A DNA stretch of 64,000 nucleotides from Nocardioidaceae bacterium (GTDB taxonomy: Bacteria > Actinomycetota > Actinomycetes > Propionibacteriales > Nocardioidaceae): NCBI GenBank assembly GCA_017744365.1, contig JAGIBL010000006.1, positions 1-64,000 of the forward strand, given 5' to 3'. Position numbers and translations under genes: made by a program. The notes beneath the pieces were generated by a model. It was given only the letters and a program-made list of their open reading frames with translations, searched no databases and was not told the DNA's origin. Below are positions 16,926 to 26,461 of the stretch, piece by piece (positions within the stretch are counted from its first letter, which is position 1; every line of letters starts with the position of its first letter).

Positions 16926-19712
16926 ATGCACGTCGTGCGTCAGCGCAGACGACCTCAGGGCCTCCGTCTCGGGCTCCTCGGACAGCACAAGCTCAAGCTC
17001 CTCCTTGCCGGCACCACCGCGCTCGCCGTCGTCGGTTCCGGCACGGCGTACGCGACCACCACCCTCTTCGGCCAGAACAAGGTCGGCAACGAGTACGCCG
17101 ACGGCCTGCAGGTCTCCTCCAACCAGATCATCAAGCCGCTCGGCGAGCGGCTGATGACGCCGTACGGCAAGTTCATGGGCTCCACGGTGAGCCCGGACGG
17201 CCGCTTCCTGGCCGCCACCTCCAACGACCGCTCGGTCTCGCTGCAGATCTTCGACCTGGCGACCTACCAGCTGGTCTGGCGCGGCGGCACCGCGTCGGGC
17301 GTCAACCTCAGGCTCTCCGACAACACCGTGGGCCAGGAGGGACCGCTGTACTCGCCGGACGGGGCGTTCCTGTTCATGCCGAACGCCACCGGCATCAGCC
17401 GGTTCCCGGTCAACGCCGACGGCACCCTGGCCGCGCCGACCAAGATCTCCGTCCCCACCACCGGCGGCAAGCAGGCCCTGACCGGCGGGATGACCTTCTC
17501 CCCCGACGGATCCACGCTCTACGCCGCGGTCAACGGGCAGAACACGGTGGTCGCGATCGACCCGGTCGCCGGCACGATCACGAGGACCTGGAACGTGGGC
17601 ATCGCCCCGCGCCAGGTGCGGTTCGTGGGCACCAAGCTCTACGTCAGCAACGAGGGCGGCCGGCCCGCGCAGCCCGGTGAGGACACCATCGAGTCCTACG
17701 GCACCCAGGTCCCGGCCGACACCTACCTGGGCAACGCGACCAACGGCACCCTCAGCGTGATCGACACCGCCGACCCCGGCGCCGCGGTGGGCTCCGTCAA
17801 GGTCGGCCTGCACCCGACCGCGCTGCACGCCCGCGGCGGCGTGCTCTACGTCGCGAACACCAACGACGACACCGTCTCGGTGGTCGACACCACCAAGGAC
17901 GAGGTCGTGCAGACCATCGCGACCCAGCCGTGGAAGGGCTCGGCGATCGGCTACCACCCCAACGCGATCACCGTGCAGCGCGGGCGGCTGCTGGTCAGCC
18001 TGGGCCGCGCGAACGCGATCGCGGTCTACAAGCTCGGCAAGGACGCGCTCGACCCGGTCAGCTACGTGGGCCTGGTACCGACCGACTACTACCCCGAGGG
18101 CGTCTTCGACACCGGCGACCAGGTGGTCGTGGCCAACCGCCGCGGCATCGACGCGCGCGGCCCGAAGATCACCTTCAACGCCGGCTTCGGCACCACCCCG
18201 GCGACCGGCTACGGCACCCACGGCACCACCGCCTCGCTGACCCGGTTCACGCTGCCGGGCGACGGCGCGATCCGGGACACCTACACCCCGCAGGTCTTCC
18301 GGCAGAACGGGTGGGGCGACGCCGACACCGACGTCAAGCACGCAGGAGGCAACCGCAACGTGCCGGCCGTGCCGGTGCCGAAGCGGATCGGCGACCCCTC
18401 GACGATCAAGCACGTGTTCCTGCTGGTGAAGGAGAACCGGACCTACGACCAGGTGCACGGCGACATGCCGGAGGGCAACGGCGACCCGGCGCTCGCGCAG
18501 TTCGGCGAGCAGGTCACCCCGAACACGCACGCGCTCGCCCGCCAGTTCGGGCTCTACGACAACGCCTACGACGTGGGCACCAACTCCGCGGAGGGCCACA
18601 ACTGGCTGATGCAGGGTGACGACCCGGAGTACACCGAGTCCAGCGCCGGCGAGTACACCCGCTCCTACGACACCGAGAACGACGTGCTCGGCCACCAGCG
18701 CTCGGGCTTCCTGTGGACCGCGATCCAGTCCGCCGGCCACAGCGCCCGCAACTTCGGCGAGTTCTCCTACTTCGAGAACAAGCCGGCCGGCGCGACCTGG
18801 CAGAAGTACTACTGCACCTCGAAGGACGTGCTCGGCGGCGGCGACCCGGCACAGCTGACCGACCCGGCGATCCGGGTGAACCAGCAGTCGCCGATCCCGT
18901 CGCTCAACGCGATCTCCAACCACGACGCCCCGATGTTCGACTCGAACATCCCCGACATCTACCGCTACCTGATCTGGAAGCAGGAGTTCGAGAAGGACGG
19001 CCCCGCCGACTTCCAGATGATGTGGCTCTCCAGCGACCACACCGGTGGCGCTCCCGACCCGCGGGCCCAGGTCGCCGACGGCGACCTCGCGGTCGGCAGG
19101 ATCGTCGACGACATCTCGCACAGCCCGTACTGGAAGGACTCGGCGATCTTCGTGGTCGAGGACGACAGCCAGAACGGCCCGGACCACGTGGACGGCCACC
19201 GCGCGCCGATCCAGGTGATCAGCCCGTGGGCCGCGCACGGCAGGACCATCTCGACGTACTACTCCCAGATCTCGATGATCCGCACCATCGAGCAGATCCT
19301 CGGCGCCGAGCCGCTGAACCAGAAGGTCGCCGCGGCCACGCCGATGTACGACGCCTTCCAGGCCACGCCCGACCTGACGCCGTACGAGGCGCTGCCGAAC
19401 CGGATCCCGCTGACCGAGAACGTCAAGACCATGCCCGAGTGCGGGCTGGACACCCCGGCCGGGGCGCGCACGCTGCGAGCGCCGACGGTGCCGTCCGGCT
19501 ACGTGTCGGCCTCGGCGGAGTGGGAGAAGTGGGCCACCCAGCAGCACTTCAGCGGCAAGACGCCGCGGGCCGACTTCGCGCACCCCGAGCAGATGAACCG
19601 CTACACCTGGTACCAGACGCACAGCTGGGAGCTGCCCTACCCGGGTGACTCGAAGATCTACCTGCCGGGCGACGTCCCGGGCGCGGACATCCCGTCGCCC
19701 GACGTGGACTGA
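16926..19712 (+). CDS. Exported YncE-like beta-propeller / phosphoesterase (alkaline phosphatase-fold) fusion protein
   Basis: 928 residues. The start is basic ([20 protein letters not shown]) followed by a hydrophobic segment ending GSGTAYA, probably a signal peptide or anchor. About residues 80-430 form YVTN-type propeller repeats ([40 protein letters not shown]). About residues 490-780 are a PF04185-like phosphoesterase domain with [16 protein letters not shown] and [16 protein letters not shown]. It should act outside the membrane on an organic phosphate. GAAGGGA lies about ten bases before the ATG at 16926, which is preferred over the ATG at 16905. No obvious partner gene nearby. Confidence 0.85.
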   Translation: MHVVRQRRRPQGLRLGLLGQHKLKLLLAGTTALAVVGSGTAYATTTLFGQNKVGNEYADGLQVSSNQIIKPLGERLMTPYGKFMGSTVSPDGRFLAATSNDRSVSLQIFDLATYQLVWRGGTASGVNLRLSDNTVGQEGPLYSPDGAFLFMPNATGISRFPVNADGTLAAPTKISVPTTGGKQALTGGMTFSPDGSTLYAAVNGQNTVVAIDPVAGTITRTWNVGIAPRQVRFVGTKLYVSNEGGRPAQPGEDTIESYGTQVPADTYLGNATNGTLSVIDTADPGAAVGSVKVGLHPTALHARGGVLYVANTNDDTVSVVDTTKDEVVQTIATQPWKGSAIGYHPNAITVQRGRLLVSLGRANAIAVYKLGKDALDPVSYVGLVPTDYYPEGVFDTGDQVVVANRRGIDARGPKITFNAGFGTTPATGYGTHGTTASLTRFTLPGDGAIRDTYTPQVFRQNGWGDADTDVKHAGGNRNVPAVPVPKRIGDPSTIKHVFLLVKENRTYDQVHGDMPEGNGDPALAQFGEQVTPNTHALARQFGLYDNAYDVGTNSAEGHNWLMQGDDPEYTESSAGEYTRSYDTENDVLGHQRSGFLWTAIQSAGHSARNFGEFSYFENKPAGATWQKYYCTSKDVLGGGDPAQLTDPAIRVNQQSPIPSLNAISNHDAPMFDSNIPDIYRYLIWKQEFEKDGPADFQMMWLSSDHTGGAPDPRAQVADGDLAVGRIVDDISHSPYWKDSAIFVVEDDSQNGPDHVDGHRAPIQVISPWAAHGRTISTYYSQISMIRTIEQILGAEPLNQKVAAATPMYDAFQATPDLTPYEALPNRIPLTENVKTMPECGLDTPAGARTLRAPTVPSGYVSASAEWEKWATQQHFSGKTPRADFAHPEQMNRYTWYQTHSWELPYPGDSKIYLPGDVPGADIPSPDVD

Positions 19713-20437
19713 CGACGGGCCACCAGCGCGCCCACCGCGGCCCCGGCCGCGCGCAGGGCGTGCTGGTGGTTCTCCGGGCGGAAGCGGGTGGTCGGGCCGG
19801 CCAGGCTGATGGCGGCGTACGGCCGGTCCAGCCGGTCCAGCACCGGCACCGCCACGCAGGTCAGGCCGAGTGCGGACTCCTCGCGCTCGAAGGCCACCTG
19901 CTGCTGCCGCACGGTCGCGAGCTGCCGGGACAGCCGGCGCGGCTCGACCACGGTGTGCGGGGTGCGGCGCGTCAGTGGGCCGCCGAGGACCTCGCGGCGC
20001 AGGTCCGCGTCGTAGGCCAGGAACGCCTTGCCGAGTGCGGTGCAGTGCAGCGGCATCCGGCCGCCGACCCGCGACGGGGAGCGCACCTGCCGGTGCCCGC
20101 CGAGCTTGGCGACGTAGACCACCTCGTGGCCCTCGCGGACGCCGAGGTGCACCACCTCGTGGGTGCGCTCGTAGAGGTCCTGCAGGAACGGCATCGCAAG
20201 CTCGAGCAGGCTGCGCTCCACCGAGGCGCGCATGCCGAGCTCGAACATCCCGGCCGAGAGCCGGTAGCCGACTGCGGATTTCTCGAGCAGCCGCAGCTCG
20301 ACCAGCTGGGCGCAGAGCCGGAACGCGGTGGCCTTGTGCAGCCCGGTCCGCCGGACCAGCTCGGCCAGGGACAGGTCGGTGTCGTCGACGGCGAACGCAC
20401 GCAGGATCGCGACCGCCTTGGCCAGCACCGAGTCCAC
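19658..20437 (-). CDS. IclR family transcriptional regulator
   Basis: 259 residues. The N-terminal winged helix has [20 protein letters not shown] and [20 protein letters not shown]; the effector domain has the typical [20 protein letters not shown] and [20 protein letters not shown]. IclR proteins regulate aromatic and other carbon catabolism. It is divergent from the meta-cleavage lower pathway genes, which it probably controls. The GTG at 20437 follows TACGCT at leaderless spacing. A longer frame starting at 20509 would overlap the start codon of the hydratase and is less likely. Its 3' end overlaps that of the phosphoesterase by 55 bp. Confidence 0.87.
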   Translation of the reverse strand: MDSVLAKAVAILRAFAVDDTDLSLAELVRRTGLHKATAFRLCAQLVELRLLEKSAVGYRLSAGMFELGMRASVERSLLELAMPFLQDLYERTHEVVHLGVREGHEVVYVAKLGGHRQVRSPSRVGGRMPLHCTALGKAFLAYDADLRREVLGGPLTRRTPHTVVEPRRLSRQLATVRQQQVAFEREESALGLTCVAVPVLDRLDRPYAAISLAGPTTRFRPENHQHALRAAGAAVGALVARRQSTSGDGMSAPGTSPGR

Positions 20438-20444
20438 GGCGACG

Positions 20445-20450
20445 AGCGTA
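20445..20450 (-). promoter_or_regulatory. putative -10 element TACGCT of leaderless IclR gene
   Basis: On the minus strand TACGCT ends seven bases before the GTG at 20437. No ribosome-binding site is visible. This repeats the arrangement at the LysR gene (1614-1626). Confidence 0.4.
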
Positions 20451-20473
20451 TCGTTGAGCGAGACGAAGTGCTG

Positions 20474-20496
20474 GCGACCGGGCCCGTTCGGGTCGC
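20474..20496. promoter_or_regulatory. Candidate IclR operator, inverted repeat
   Basis: GCGACC (20474-20479) and GGTCGC (20491-20496) form 6-bp arms around an 11-bp spacer in the 70-bp divergent region between the IclR and hydratase genes. IclR operators are often such interrupted repeats, but arms this GC-rich can occur by chance here. Confidence 0.35.
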
Positions 20497-20507
20497 ACCG
20501 TTGCGTC

Positions 20508-21302
20508 ATGCCCACGACGATCGCCCAGGCGGCCGACCGGCTGATCCAGGCCGCGGACACCCGGGTCCCGTGCGACCCCGTGCGCGACCTGATCGGCCGC
20601 GACGACCAGGCCGCCGCCTACGCCGTCCAGCGTCTGGTCACCGAGGAGCGGATCCGCCGCGGCGCCCGGCGCTGCGGCCGCAAGATCGGGCTCACCTCCG
20701 CCGCGGTGCAGCAGCAGCTGGGGGTGGACCAGCCGGACTCCGGCGTGCTGTTCGCGGACATGGTGCACCGCGACGGCGCGCTCGTCCCGCCCGGCGCGGT
20801 GCTCCAGCCGCGGGTCGAGGCCGAGGTCGCGTTCGTGCTCGGCGCGGACCTCGACGACGGGCCGCTCGACGCCGGCCAGGTGCGCGCGGCGACCGCGTAC
20901 GTCGTCGCGGCGCTGGAGATCTGCGGCAGCCGGATCCAGGACTGGGACATCTCCTTCGCCGACACCGTCGCGGACAACGCCTCCTCCGGCGCGGTCGTGC
21001 TCGGCGCGACCCCGGTCGGGCTCGCCGAGGTCGAGCCCGCGGAGGTGGCCATGCTGATGACGGTCGACGGCGCCGAGGTCTCCACCGGCACCGGCCGGGC
21101 CTGCCTCGGCGATCCGGTGCTGGCCGTCGCCTGGCTGGCCCGGGTCAGCCGCGAGGTCGGCGACCCGCTGCGTGCCGGCGACCTGGTGATGTCCGGCGCC
21201 CTCGGCCCGATGCACCCGCTCGCACCCGGCGCCCGGGTGCACGCTGCGCTCACCGGGCTCGGCACCGTCACCACCACCTTCGGCGAGAGGAACGAACGAT
21301 GA
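20508..21302 (+). CDS. 2-keto-4-pentenoate hydratase (2-oxopent-4-enoate hydratase family)
   Basis: 264 residues of the fumarylacetoacetate hydrolase-like hydratase family. Landmarks are [20 protein letters not shown] near residues 60-80, [17 protein letters not shown] with metal-ligand Glu residues, [20 protein letters not shown], and [10 protein letters not shown]. It adds water to 2-hydroxypenta-2,4-dienoate to give 4-hydroxy-2-oxovalerate in the lower meta-cleavage pathway. It overlaps the next gene by ATGA. I keep the symbol blank because both mhpD and bphH/xylJ names are used. Confidence 0.9.
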   Translation: MPTTIAQAADRLIQAADTRVPCDPVRDLIGRDDQAAAYAVQRLVTEERIRRGARRCGRKIGLTSAAVQQQLGVDQPDSGVLFADMVHRDGALVPPGAVLQPRVEAEVAFVLGADLDDGPLDAGQVRAATAYVVAALEICGSRIQDWDISFADTVADNASSGAVVLGATPVGLAEVEPAEVAMLMTVDGAEVSTGTGRACLGDPVLAVAWLARVSREVGDPLRAGDLVMSGALGPMHPLAPGARVHAALTGLGTVTTTFGERNER

Positions 21303-22243
21303 CCACCAAGGTCGCCGTCGTCGGCTCCGGCAACATCGGGACCGACCTGATGATGAAGCTCCTGCGCGGCAGCGGTCGTCTCGAGGTCGCCGCCCTGGTC
21401 GGCATCGATCCCGGCTCCGACGGCCTCGCCCGGGCGGCCCGGCTCGGCGTGCCCACCACCGCCGACGGCGTCGCCGGGCTGGTCGCCATGCCCGGCTTCG
21501 ACGAGATCGCGATCGTGCTGGACGCCACCTCGGCCAAGGCGCACGTCGCGAACAGCGCTCTGCTGGCGCCGTACGGGAAGGTGCTGGTCGACCTGACCCC
21601 GGCGGCGATCGGCCCGTTCGTGGTCCCGGCCGTCAACCTCGAGGAGCACCTGGCGGCGGCGAACCTCAACATGGTCACCTGCGGCGGCCAGGCCACCATC
21701 CCGGTGGTGGCCGCGGTCTCCGGCGTCGTCGAGGTCGAGTACGCCGAGATCGTCGCCTCCATCGCGTCGAGGTCGGCCGGCCCCGGCACCCGGGCCAACA
21801 TCGACGAGTTCACCGAGACCACCTCGGCCGCGATCGTCGGCGTCGGCCGCGCCCGGCGCGGCAAGGCGATCATCATCCTGAACCCGGCCGAGCCGCCGCT
21901 GATGATGCGCGACACCGTCTTCTGCCTGGTCTCCGCTCCCGAGGAGTCCACCCGCGCGCAGATCGTCGCGGCGGTGGAGAAGATGGTCGCCGACGTGGCC
22001 GCCTACGTGCCCGGCTACCGGCTCAAGCAGCAGGTCCAGGTCACCGAGATCCCCGCCGACCAGCCGCTGGCCACCCTCGTCGATGACGGCCGGCCGCGGC
22101 CCACCCACCAGGTCTCGGTGTTCCTCGAGGTCGAGGGTGCCGCGCACTACCTGCCGGCGTACGCCGGGAACCTCGACATCATGACCTCGGCCGCGGTCCA
22201 GGTCGCCGAGCGCATCGCCGCCACCCGGGAGGACCTCGCATGA
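21299..22243 (+). CDS. Acetaldehyde dehydrogenase (acetylating)
   Basis: 314 residues. NAD-binding motif [18 protein letters not shown] at residues 5-22, and the catalytic Cys128 in [20 protein letters not shown], are both present and typical of the MhpF/BphJ/DmpF family. It converts acetaldehyde to acetyl-CoA and works as a channelling complex with the aldolase encoded next. The start overlaps the hydratase stop (ATGA) and its own stop overlaps the aldolase start, so the three are one translational unit. Confidence 0.94.
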   Translation: MTTKVAVVGSGNIGTDLMMKLLRGSGRLEVAALVGIDPGSDGLARAARLGVPTTADGVAGLVAMPGFDEIAIVLDATSAKAHVANSALLAPYGKVLVDLTPAAIGPFVVPAVNLEEHLAAANLNMVTCGGQATIPVVAAVSGVVEVEYAEIVASIASRSAGPGTRANIDEFTETTSAAIVGVGRARRGKAIIILNPAEPPLMMRDTVFCLVSAPEESTRAQIVAAVEKMVADVAAYVPGYRLKQQVQVTEIPADQPLATLVDDGRPRPTHQVSVFLEVEGAAHYLPAYAGNLDIMTSAAVQVAERIAATREDLA

Positions 22244-23244
22244 GCACCGACATCTTCGTCCAGGACGTCACCCTGCGCGACGGGATGCACGCCGTCCGGC
22301 ACCGCATCGACCCCGGCGACGTACGCCGGATCGTGCGCGCGCTGGACCAGGCCGGCGTGGACGCGATCGAGGTCGCGCACGGCGACGGCCTGGCCGGCTC
22401 GTCGGTCAGCTACGGGCCCGGCTCCCACACCGACTGGGCCTGGATCGAGGCGGCGGCGTCGGTGCTCGAGAACGCCCGGCTGACCACGCTGCTGCTGCCC
22501 GGCGTCGGCACCATCCACGAGCTGCGGACCGCCTGGGACCTGGGCGTGCGCTCGGTCCGGATCGCGACGCACTGCACCGAGGCGGACATCGCCGCCCAGC
22601 ACATCGAGGCCGCCCGCGAGATCGGCATGGACGTCTCCGGGTTCCTGATGCTCTCGCACATGGCCGCGCCCGAGGACCTGGCCCGGCAGGCGAAGCTGAT
22701 GGAGTCCTACGGCGCCCACTGCGTCTACGTCACCGACTCCGGCGGCCGGCTCACCATGAACGACGTCCGCGACCGGGTGCGCGCCTACCGGGACGTGCTC
22801 GCGCCGGAGACCGAGATCGGCATCCACGCCCACGAGAACCTCTCGCTCTCGGTGGCCAACTCCGTGGTGGCGGTCGAGAACGGCGTGCGCCGGGTGGACG
22901 CGTCCCTGGCCGGGCACGGTGCCGGTGCCGGCAACTGCCCGCTGGAGGCCTTCGTCGCGGTCGCCACCCTCTCCGGCTTCGAGCACCGCTGCGACCTGTT
23001 CCGGCTGCAGGACGCCGCCGACGACCTGGTCCGGCCCCTCCAAGACCGCCCGGTGCGGGTGGACCGGGAGACGCTGACGCTCGGGTACGCCGGCGTCTAC
23101 TCGTCCTTCCTGCGGCACGCCGAGAGCGCGTCCGCCCGGTACGGCGTCGACGTGCGGGAGATCCTGATGGAGTGCGGCCGCCGCCGGCTGGTGGGGGGCC
23201 AGGAGGACCTGATCGTCGACGTCGCCCTGAACCTGGCCGGTTAG
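22240..23244 (+). CDS. 4-hydroxy-2-oxovalerate aldolase
   Basis: 334 residues. The N-terminus [18 protein letters not shown] carries the metal/substrate Asp and the His of DmpG/BphI-type aldolases; the barrel contains [20 protein letters not shown] and [20 protein letters not shown] with the HxH metal motif. It splits 4-hydroxy-2-oxovalerate into pyruvate and acetaldehyde, and the acetaldehyde is passed to the dehydrogenase encoded just before. The operon ends here; no ring-cleavage dioxygenase is present in the window, so the substrate must come from enzymes encoded elsewhere. Confidence 0.94.
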   Translation: MSTDIFVQDVTLRDGMHAVRHRIDPGDVRRIVRALDQAGVDAIEVAHGDGLAGSSVSYGPGSHTDWAWIEAAASVLENARLTTLLLPGVGTIHELRTAWDLGVRSVRIATHCTEADIAAQHIEAAREIGMDVSGFLMLSHMAAPEDLARQAKLMESYGAHCVYVTDSGGRLTMNDVRDRVRAYRDVLAPETEIGIHAHENLSLSVANSVVAVENGVRRVDASLAGHGAGAGNCPLEAFVAVATLSGFEHRCDLFRLQDAADDLVRPLQDRPVRVDRETLTLGYAGVYSSFLRHAESASARYGVDVREILMECGRRRLVGGQEDLIVDVALNLAG

Positions 23245-23250
23245 CCGCCG

Positions 23251-24123
23251 TCAGTCGTCGTAGGCGAAGAACCCCCGGCCGCTCTTGCGGCCCAGCTCCT
23301 GGGCGCGCACCTTGCGCAGCAGCAGCGCCGGGGCGGCGTACGTCGGCTCCTTGAACTCCTCGTAGAGCGACTCCGCGATCGCCTTCGTGGTGTCCAGGCC
23401 GATCAGGTCGGCCAGCTCCAGCGGGCCCATCGGGTGCGCGCAGCCCAGCCGCATCGCGGCGTCGATGTCCTCGGCGGTGGCGAAGCCGGACTCGAGCATC
23501 CGGATCGCGGAGAGCAGGTACGGCACCAGCAGGGTGTTCACGATGAACCCGGCCCGGTCCTGGGACTTCACCACCTGCTTGCCGAGCGGTCCGGCCGCCA
23601 GCGCGGTCACCGTCTCGACGGTCTGCTCGGAGGTCTTCAGCGAGGTGACCACCTCGACCAGCGGCAGCACCGGCACCGGGTTGAAGAAGTGCATCCCGAC
23701 GACCTTGTCGGGCCGGCCGGTGGCCATGCCCAGGTCGATGATCGGGATCGAGGAGGTGTTCGAGGCGAGCACGGTCTCCGGCCCGACCAGCGCGTCGAGC
23801 CGCTCCATCAGGGCGAGCTTGGTGGCCGCGTCCTCGACGACGGCCTCGATGACCAGGTCCCGGTCGGCGAGCTCGCCCAGGTCGTGCGCCACCCGCAGGT
23901 GGTCGAGCGCGCGCTGGTGCGTCTCGCTGGTCAGCTTGCCCTTGCGGGCGGCCCGGGACAGGGAGCCCTCGATCCGCGCCCATGCCGCCGCGGCCTGCTC
24001 CGGCCCGGCCTCGCAGACCACCACGTCCAGCCCGGCGCGGGCGCAGACCTCGGCGATGCCCGCGCCCATCTGGCCGGCGCCGACGACGCCGACCTTGCGA
24101 GGCGTCTCGACCGCCGTGCTCAC
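23251..24123 (-). CDS. 3-hydroxybutyryl-CoA dehydrogenase
   Basis: 290 residues. The NAD-binding start KVGVVGAGQMGAGIAEVCAR, the catalytic region LASNTSSIPI and GMHFFNPVPVLPLVEVV, and the C-terminal domain with AHPMGPLELADLIGLDTTK are full matches to the 3-hydroxyacyl-CoA dehydrogenase (Hbd/PaaH) family. It oxidises (S)-3-hydroxybutyryl-CoA to acetoacetyl-CoA, a step after glutaryl-CoA dehydrogenase once crotonyl-CoA has been hydrated. The GTG at 24123 overlaps the acyl-CoA dehydrogenase stop. No enoyl-CoA hydratase is in the operon; a housekeeping one could serve. Confidence 0.93.
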   Translation of the reverse strand: MSTAVETPRKVGVVGAGQMGAGIAEVCARAGLDVVVCEAGPEQAAAAWARIEGSLSRAARKGKLTSETHQRALDHLRVAHDLGELADRDLVIEAVVEDAATKLALMERLDALVGPETVLASNTSSIPIIDLGMATGRPDKVVGMHFFNPVPVLPLVEVVTSLKTSEQTVETVTALAAGPLGKQVVKSQDRAGFIVNTLLVPYLLSAIRMLESGFATAEDIDAAMRLGCAHPMGPLELADLIGLDTTKAIAESLYEEFKEPTYAAPALLLRKVRAQELGRKSGRGFFAYDD

Positions 24124-25310
24124 CGGAACGCCGCCTGACCGGTGACGGCCTGGCCGACGACGAGGGTGTGCATCTCGACGGTGCCCTCGTAGGTGAGCAC
24201 CGACTCCAGGTTGTTCATGTGCCGGATCACCGGGTACTCCAGCGAGATCCCGTTGGCGCCGAGGATGGTGCGCGCGGTCCGGCAGATCTCCAGCGCCTCG
24301 CGGACGTTGTTGAGCTTGCCGAGGCTGACCTGCTCGGGACGCAGCGTGCCGGCGTCCTTGCGACGACCGAGGTGCAGCGCGAGCAGCACGCCCTTGGTGT
24401 ACTCCAGGTACATGTCGGCCAGCTTCTGCTGGGTCAGCTGGAACGCCGAGATCGGCTTGCCGAACTGGGTCCGCTCGCCGGCGTAGGACTGCGCCGCGTA
24501 GAGCGAGGACCGGGCCGCGCCCATCGCGCCCCAGACGATCCCGTAGCGCGCCTCGTTGAGGCAGGACAGCGGACCCTTGAGACCCCGTACGTCGGGCAGC
24601 ACCGCGTCCGCGGGCAGCCGGACGCCGTCGAGCACGAGCTCGCTGGTGATCGACGCGCGCAGCGAGAGCTTGTGCTTGATCAGCGGCGCCGAGAAGCCCG
24701 GCGTACTGGTCGGCACCACGAACCCGCGGACGCCGCCGTCGGTCTGCGCCCACACCACGGCCACGTCGGCGACGGACCCGTTGGTGATCCACATCTTGCG
24801 GCCGTCGAGCACCCAGTCGTCCCCGTCACGGCGGGCCCGGGTGCGCATGCTGCCCGGGTCCGAGCCCACGTCCGGCTCGGTGAGGCCGAAGCAGCCGATC
24901 GCCTCGCCGGCGGCCATCCGCGGCAGCCACTCCTGCTTCTGCTCCTCGCTCCCCCAGCGCCAGATCGCGAACATGGCCAGCGAGCCCTGCACCGAGACCA
25001 GCGAGCGGATGCCGGAGTCGGAAGCCTCCAGCTCCAGGCAGGCGACGCCGTACTCGGTGGCGGACATGCCCGGGCAGCCGTAGCCCTCCAGGTGCATGCC
25101 GAGCACGCCGAGCGAGCCGAGCTCCTTGGTCAGCGACCGGATGTCGTCGATCTCGCCGCGCTCGAACCAGTCGGCGACGTACGGGTCGACCAGGTCGGCG
25201 CAGAGCTGGCGGACCGAGGACGCGACCGCGCGCTCGTCGGGGGTGAGCAGGTCGGCCAGGCCGGCGGGATCGCGCGGGTCCAGCGGCGGAAGGGCGGAGC
25301 TGGTGTTCAT
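24120..25310 (-). CDS. Glutaryl-CoA dehydrogenase-like acyl-CoA dehydrogenase
   Basis: 396 residues, the normal length. FAD and substrate motifs are intact: CFGLTEPDVGSDPGSMRTRA, WITNGSVADVAVVWAQ, and the catalytic Glu375 in the C-terminal VLTYEGTVEMH. The stretch LNEARYGIVWGAMGAARSSL and ANGISLEYPVIRHMNNLESV point to the glutaryl-CoA dehydrogenase subgroup, which oxidises and decarboxylates glutaryl-CoA to crotonyl-CoA. The neighbours (CoA-transferase before, hydroxyacyl-CoA dehydrogenase after) fit exactly. A broader acyl-CoA dehydrogenase role is possible. Confidence 0.88.
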   Translation of the reverse strand: MNTSSALPPLDPRDPAGLADLLTPDERAVASSVRQLCADLVDPYVADWFERGEIDDIRSLTKELGSLGVLGMHLEGYGCPGMSATEYGVACLELEASDSGIRSLVSVQGSLAMFAIWRWGSEEQKQEWLPRMAAGEAIGCFGLTEPDVGSDPGSMRTRARRDGDDWVLDGRKMWITNGSVADVAVVWAQTDGGVRGFVVPTSTPGFSAPLIKHKLSLRASITSELVLDGVRLPADAVLPDVRGLKGPLSCLNEARYGIVWGAMGAARSSLYAAQSYAGERTQFGKPISAFQLTQQKLADMYLEYTKGVLLALHLGRRKDAGTLRPEQVSLGKLNNVREALEICRTARTILGANGISLEYPVIRHMNNLESVLTYEGTVEMHTLVVGQAVTGQAAFR

Positions 25311-26461
25311 GCGGTGGTCTCCTCGAGGGTGTCGGACAGCCAGCGGCGGACGTCGTCGTCGTGCTCGCCGAGTCGCGGGGGTGGACGGTAGGTGGTGACG
25401 GGGGTGGCGGAGTAGGTGACCGGGTGCCGGACCTGCCGGGGCGCGTCCGGGCCGACGTCGACCAGCGGCTCCAGCCCGAGCCGCTCGGCCAGCGCGATCC
25501 CGGAGGCGAGGTCGCCGACCTGCCCGGCCGGGACGCCGGCCTCGGTGAGCCGCTCGACCCAGCCGGCGGCGTCGCCGGCGGCGAGCAGCCGCTCCAGCGC
25601 GGCGACCAGGTCCTCGCGGTGGGCGACCCGGGCCGGGTTGGTGGCGAACCGCTCGTCGTCGGCCAGCGCCGGCTCGCCGAGCACGCCGGCCAGCCGGCGG
25701 AACTGGCCGTCGTTGCCGCAGGCCACCGCGACCAGGCCGTCGCGGCAGCGCAGCGTCTCGTACGGCGCGATGGACGGGTGCCGGTTGCCCATCCGGCCCG
25801 GCGAGCGACCGGTGGCCAGGTAGGACGAGGCCTGGTTGGCCAGAGAGCCGAGCAGGCTGGAGAGCAGGTTGACCTCGACGCGCTGGCCGGTCCCGGTGCG
25901 GGTACGGGCCTGCAGCGCGGCCAGGATGCCGATGGTGGCGTCCTTCGCGGTGAGCACGTCGACCAGCGCGACGCCGGCCTTGGTCGGCTCGCCCTCGGGG
26001 TCGCCGGTGATGCTCATCAGCCCGCCGACCGCCTGCACCAGGAAGTCGTAGCCGGGCAGGTCCGCGCCGCCTCGGCTGCCGAAGCCGGTCACCGAGCAGT
26101 AGACGAGGCCGGGGTTGCTCCGGCGCACGGTCTCGTAGTCGAGCCCGCGGCGGGCCAGGGTGCCGTCCTTGAAGTTCTCCAGCAGCACGTCGGCGCGCTC
26201 GGCCAGGGTCCGGGCCAGGGCCAGGTCGCCCGGGTCGGCGAGGTCGAGGGTGACCGACTGCTTGGACCGGTTCGCGCACTCGAAGTAGCTGCTGGCGTTC
26301 TCGGTCCAGGGCGGGCCCCAGGACCGGGTGTCGTCGCCGGTGCCGGGTCGCTCCACCTTGACCACGGTAGCCCCGAGGTCGGCCAGCATCACCGAGGCCA
26401 GCGGACCGGCCAGCACCCGGCTGAAGTCGGCGACGAGCAGGCCGTCCAGGGGCAGGCTCAT
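25307..26461 (-). CDS. CaiB/BaiF family III CoA-transferase, probable glutarate CoA-transferase
   Basis: 384 residues. It begins LDGLLVADFSRVLAGPLASV and contains GATVVKVERPGTGDDTRSWG and FKDGTLARRGLDYETVR, all typical of family III CoA-transferases. The catalytic Asp is probably the one in GVALVDVLTAKDATIG. Together with glutaryl-CoA dehydrogenase directly after it, the likely reaction is transfer of CoA from succinyl-CoA to glutarate, as in human SUGCT. Substrate is inferred from context. The start overlaps the aldehyde dehydrogenase stop (ATGA). Confidence 0.85.
   Translation of the reverse strand: MSLPLDGLLVADFSRVLAGPLASVMLADLGATVVKVERPGTGDDTRSWGPPWTENASSYFECANRSKQSVTLDLADPGDLALARTLAERADVLLENFKDGTLARRGLDYETVRRSNPGLVYCSVTGFGSRGGADLPGYDFLVQAVGGLMSITGDPEGEPTKAGVALVDVLTAKDATIGILAALQARTRTGTGQRVEVNLLSSLLGSLANQASSYLATGRSPGRMGNRHPSIAPYETLRCRDGLVAVACGNDGQFRRLAGVLGEPALADDERFATNPARVAHREDLVAALERLLAAGDAAGWVERLTEAGVPAGQVGDLASGIALAERLGLEPLVDVGPDAPRQVRHPVTYSATPVTTYRPPPRLGEHDDDVRRWLSDTLEETTA

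Noticed and set aside
20437-20560. Longer start for the IclR protein (up to 20560 or 20509)
   Set aside because: It would overlap the start of the hydratase on the other strand and adds a non-homologous stretch; GTG at 20437 with a leaderless promoter fits better.
15726-21242. An open frame of 1838 codons on the minus strand across the ABC, phosphoesterase, IclR and hydratase genes
   Set aside because: It is antisense to well-supported genes, has His/Arg/Gly/Asp-rich low-complexity composition and no domain. High GC removes stop codons in such frames.
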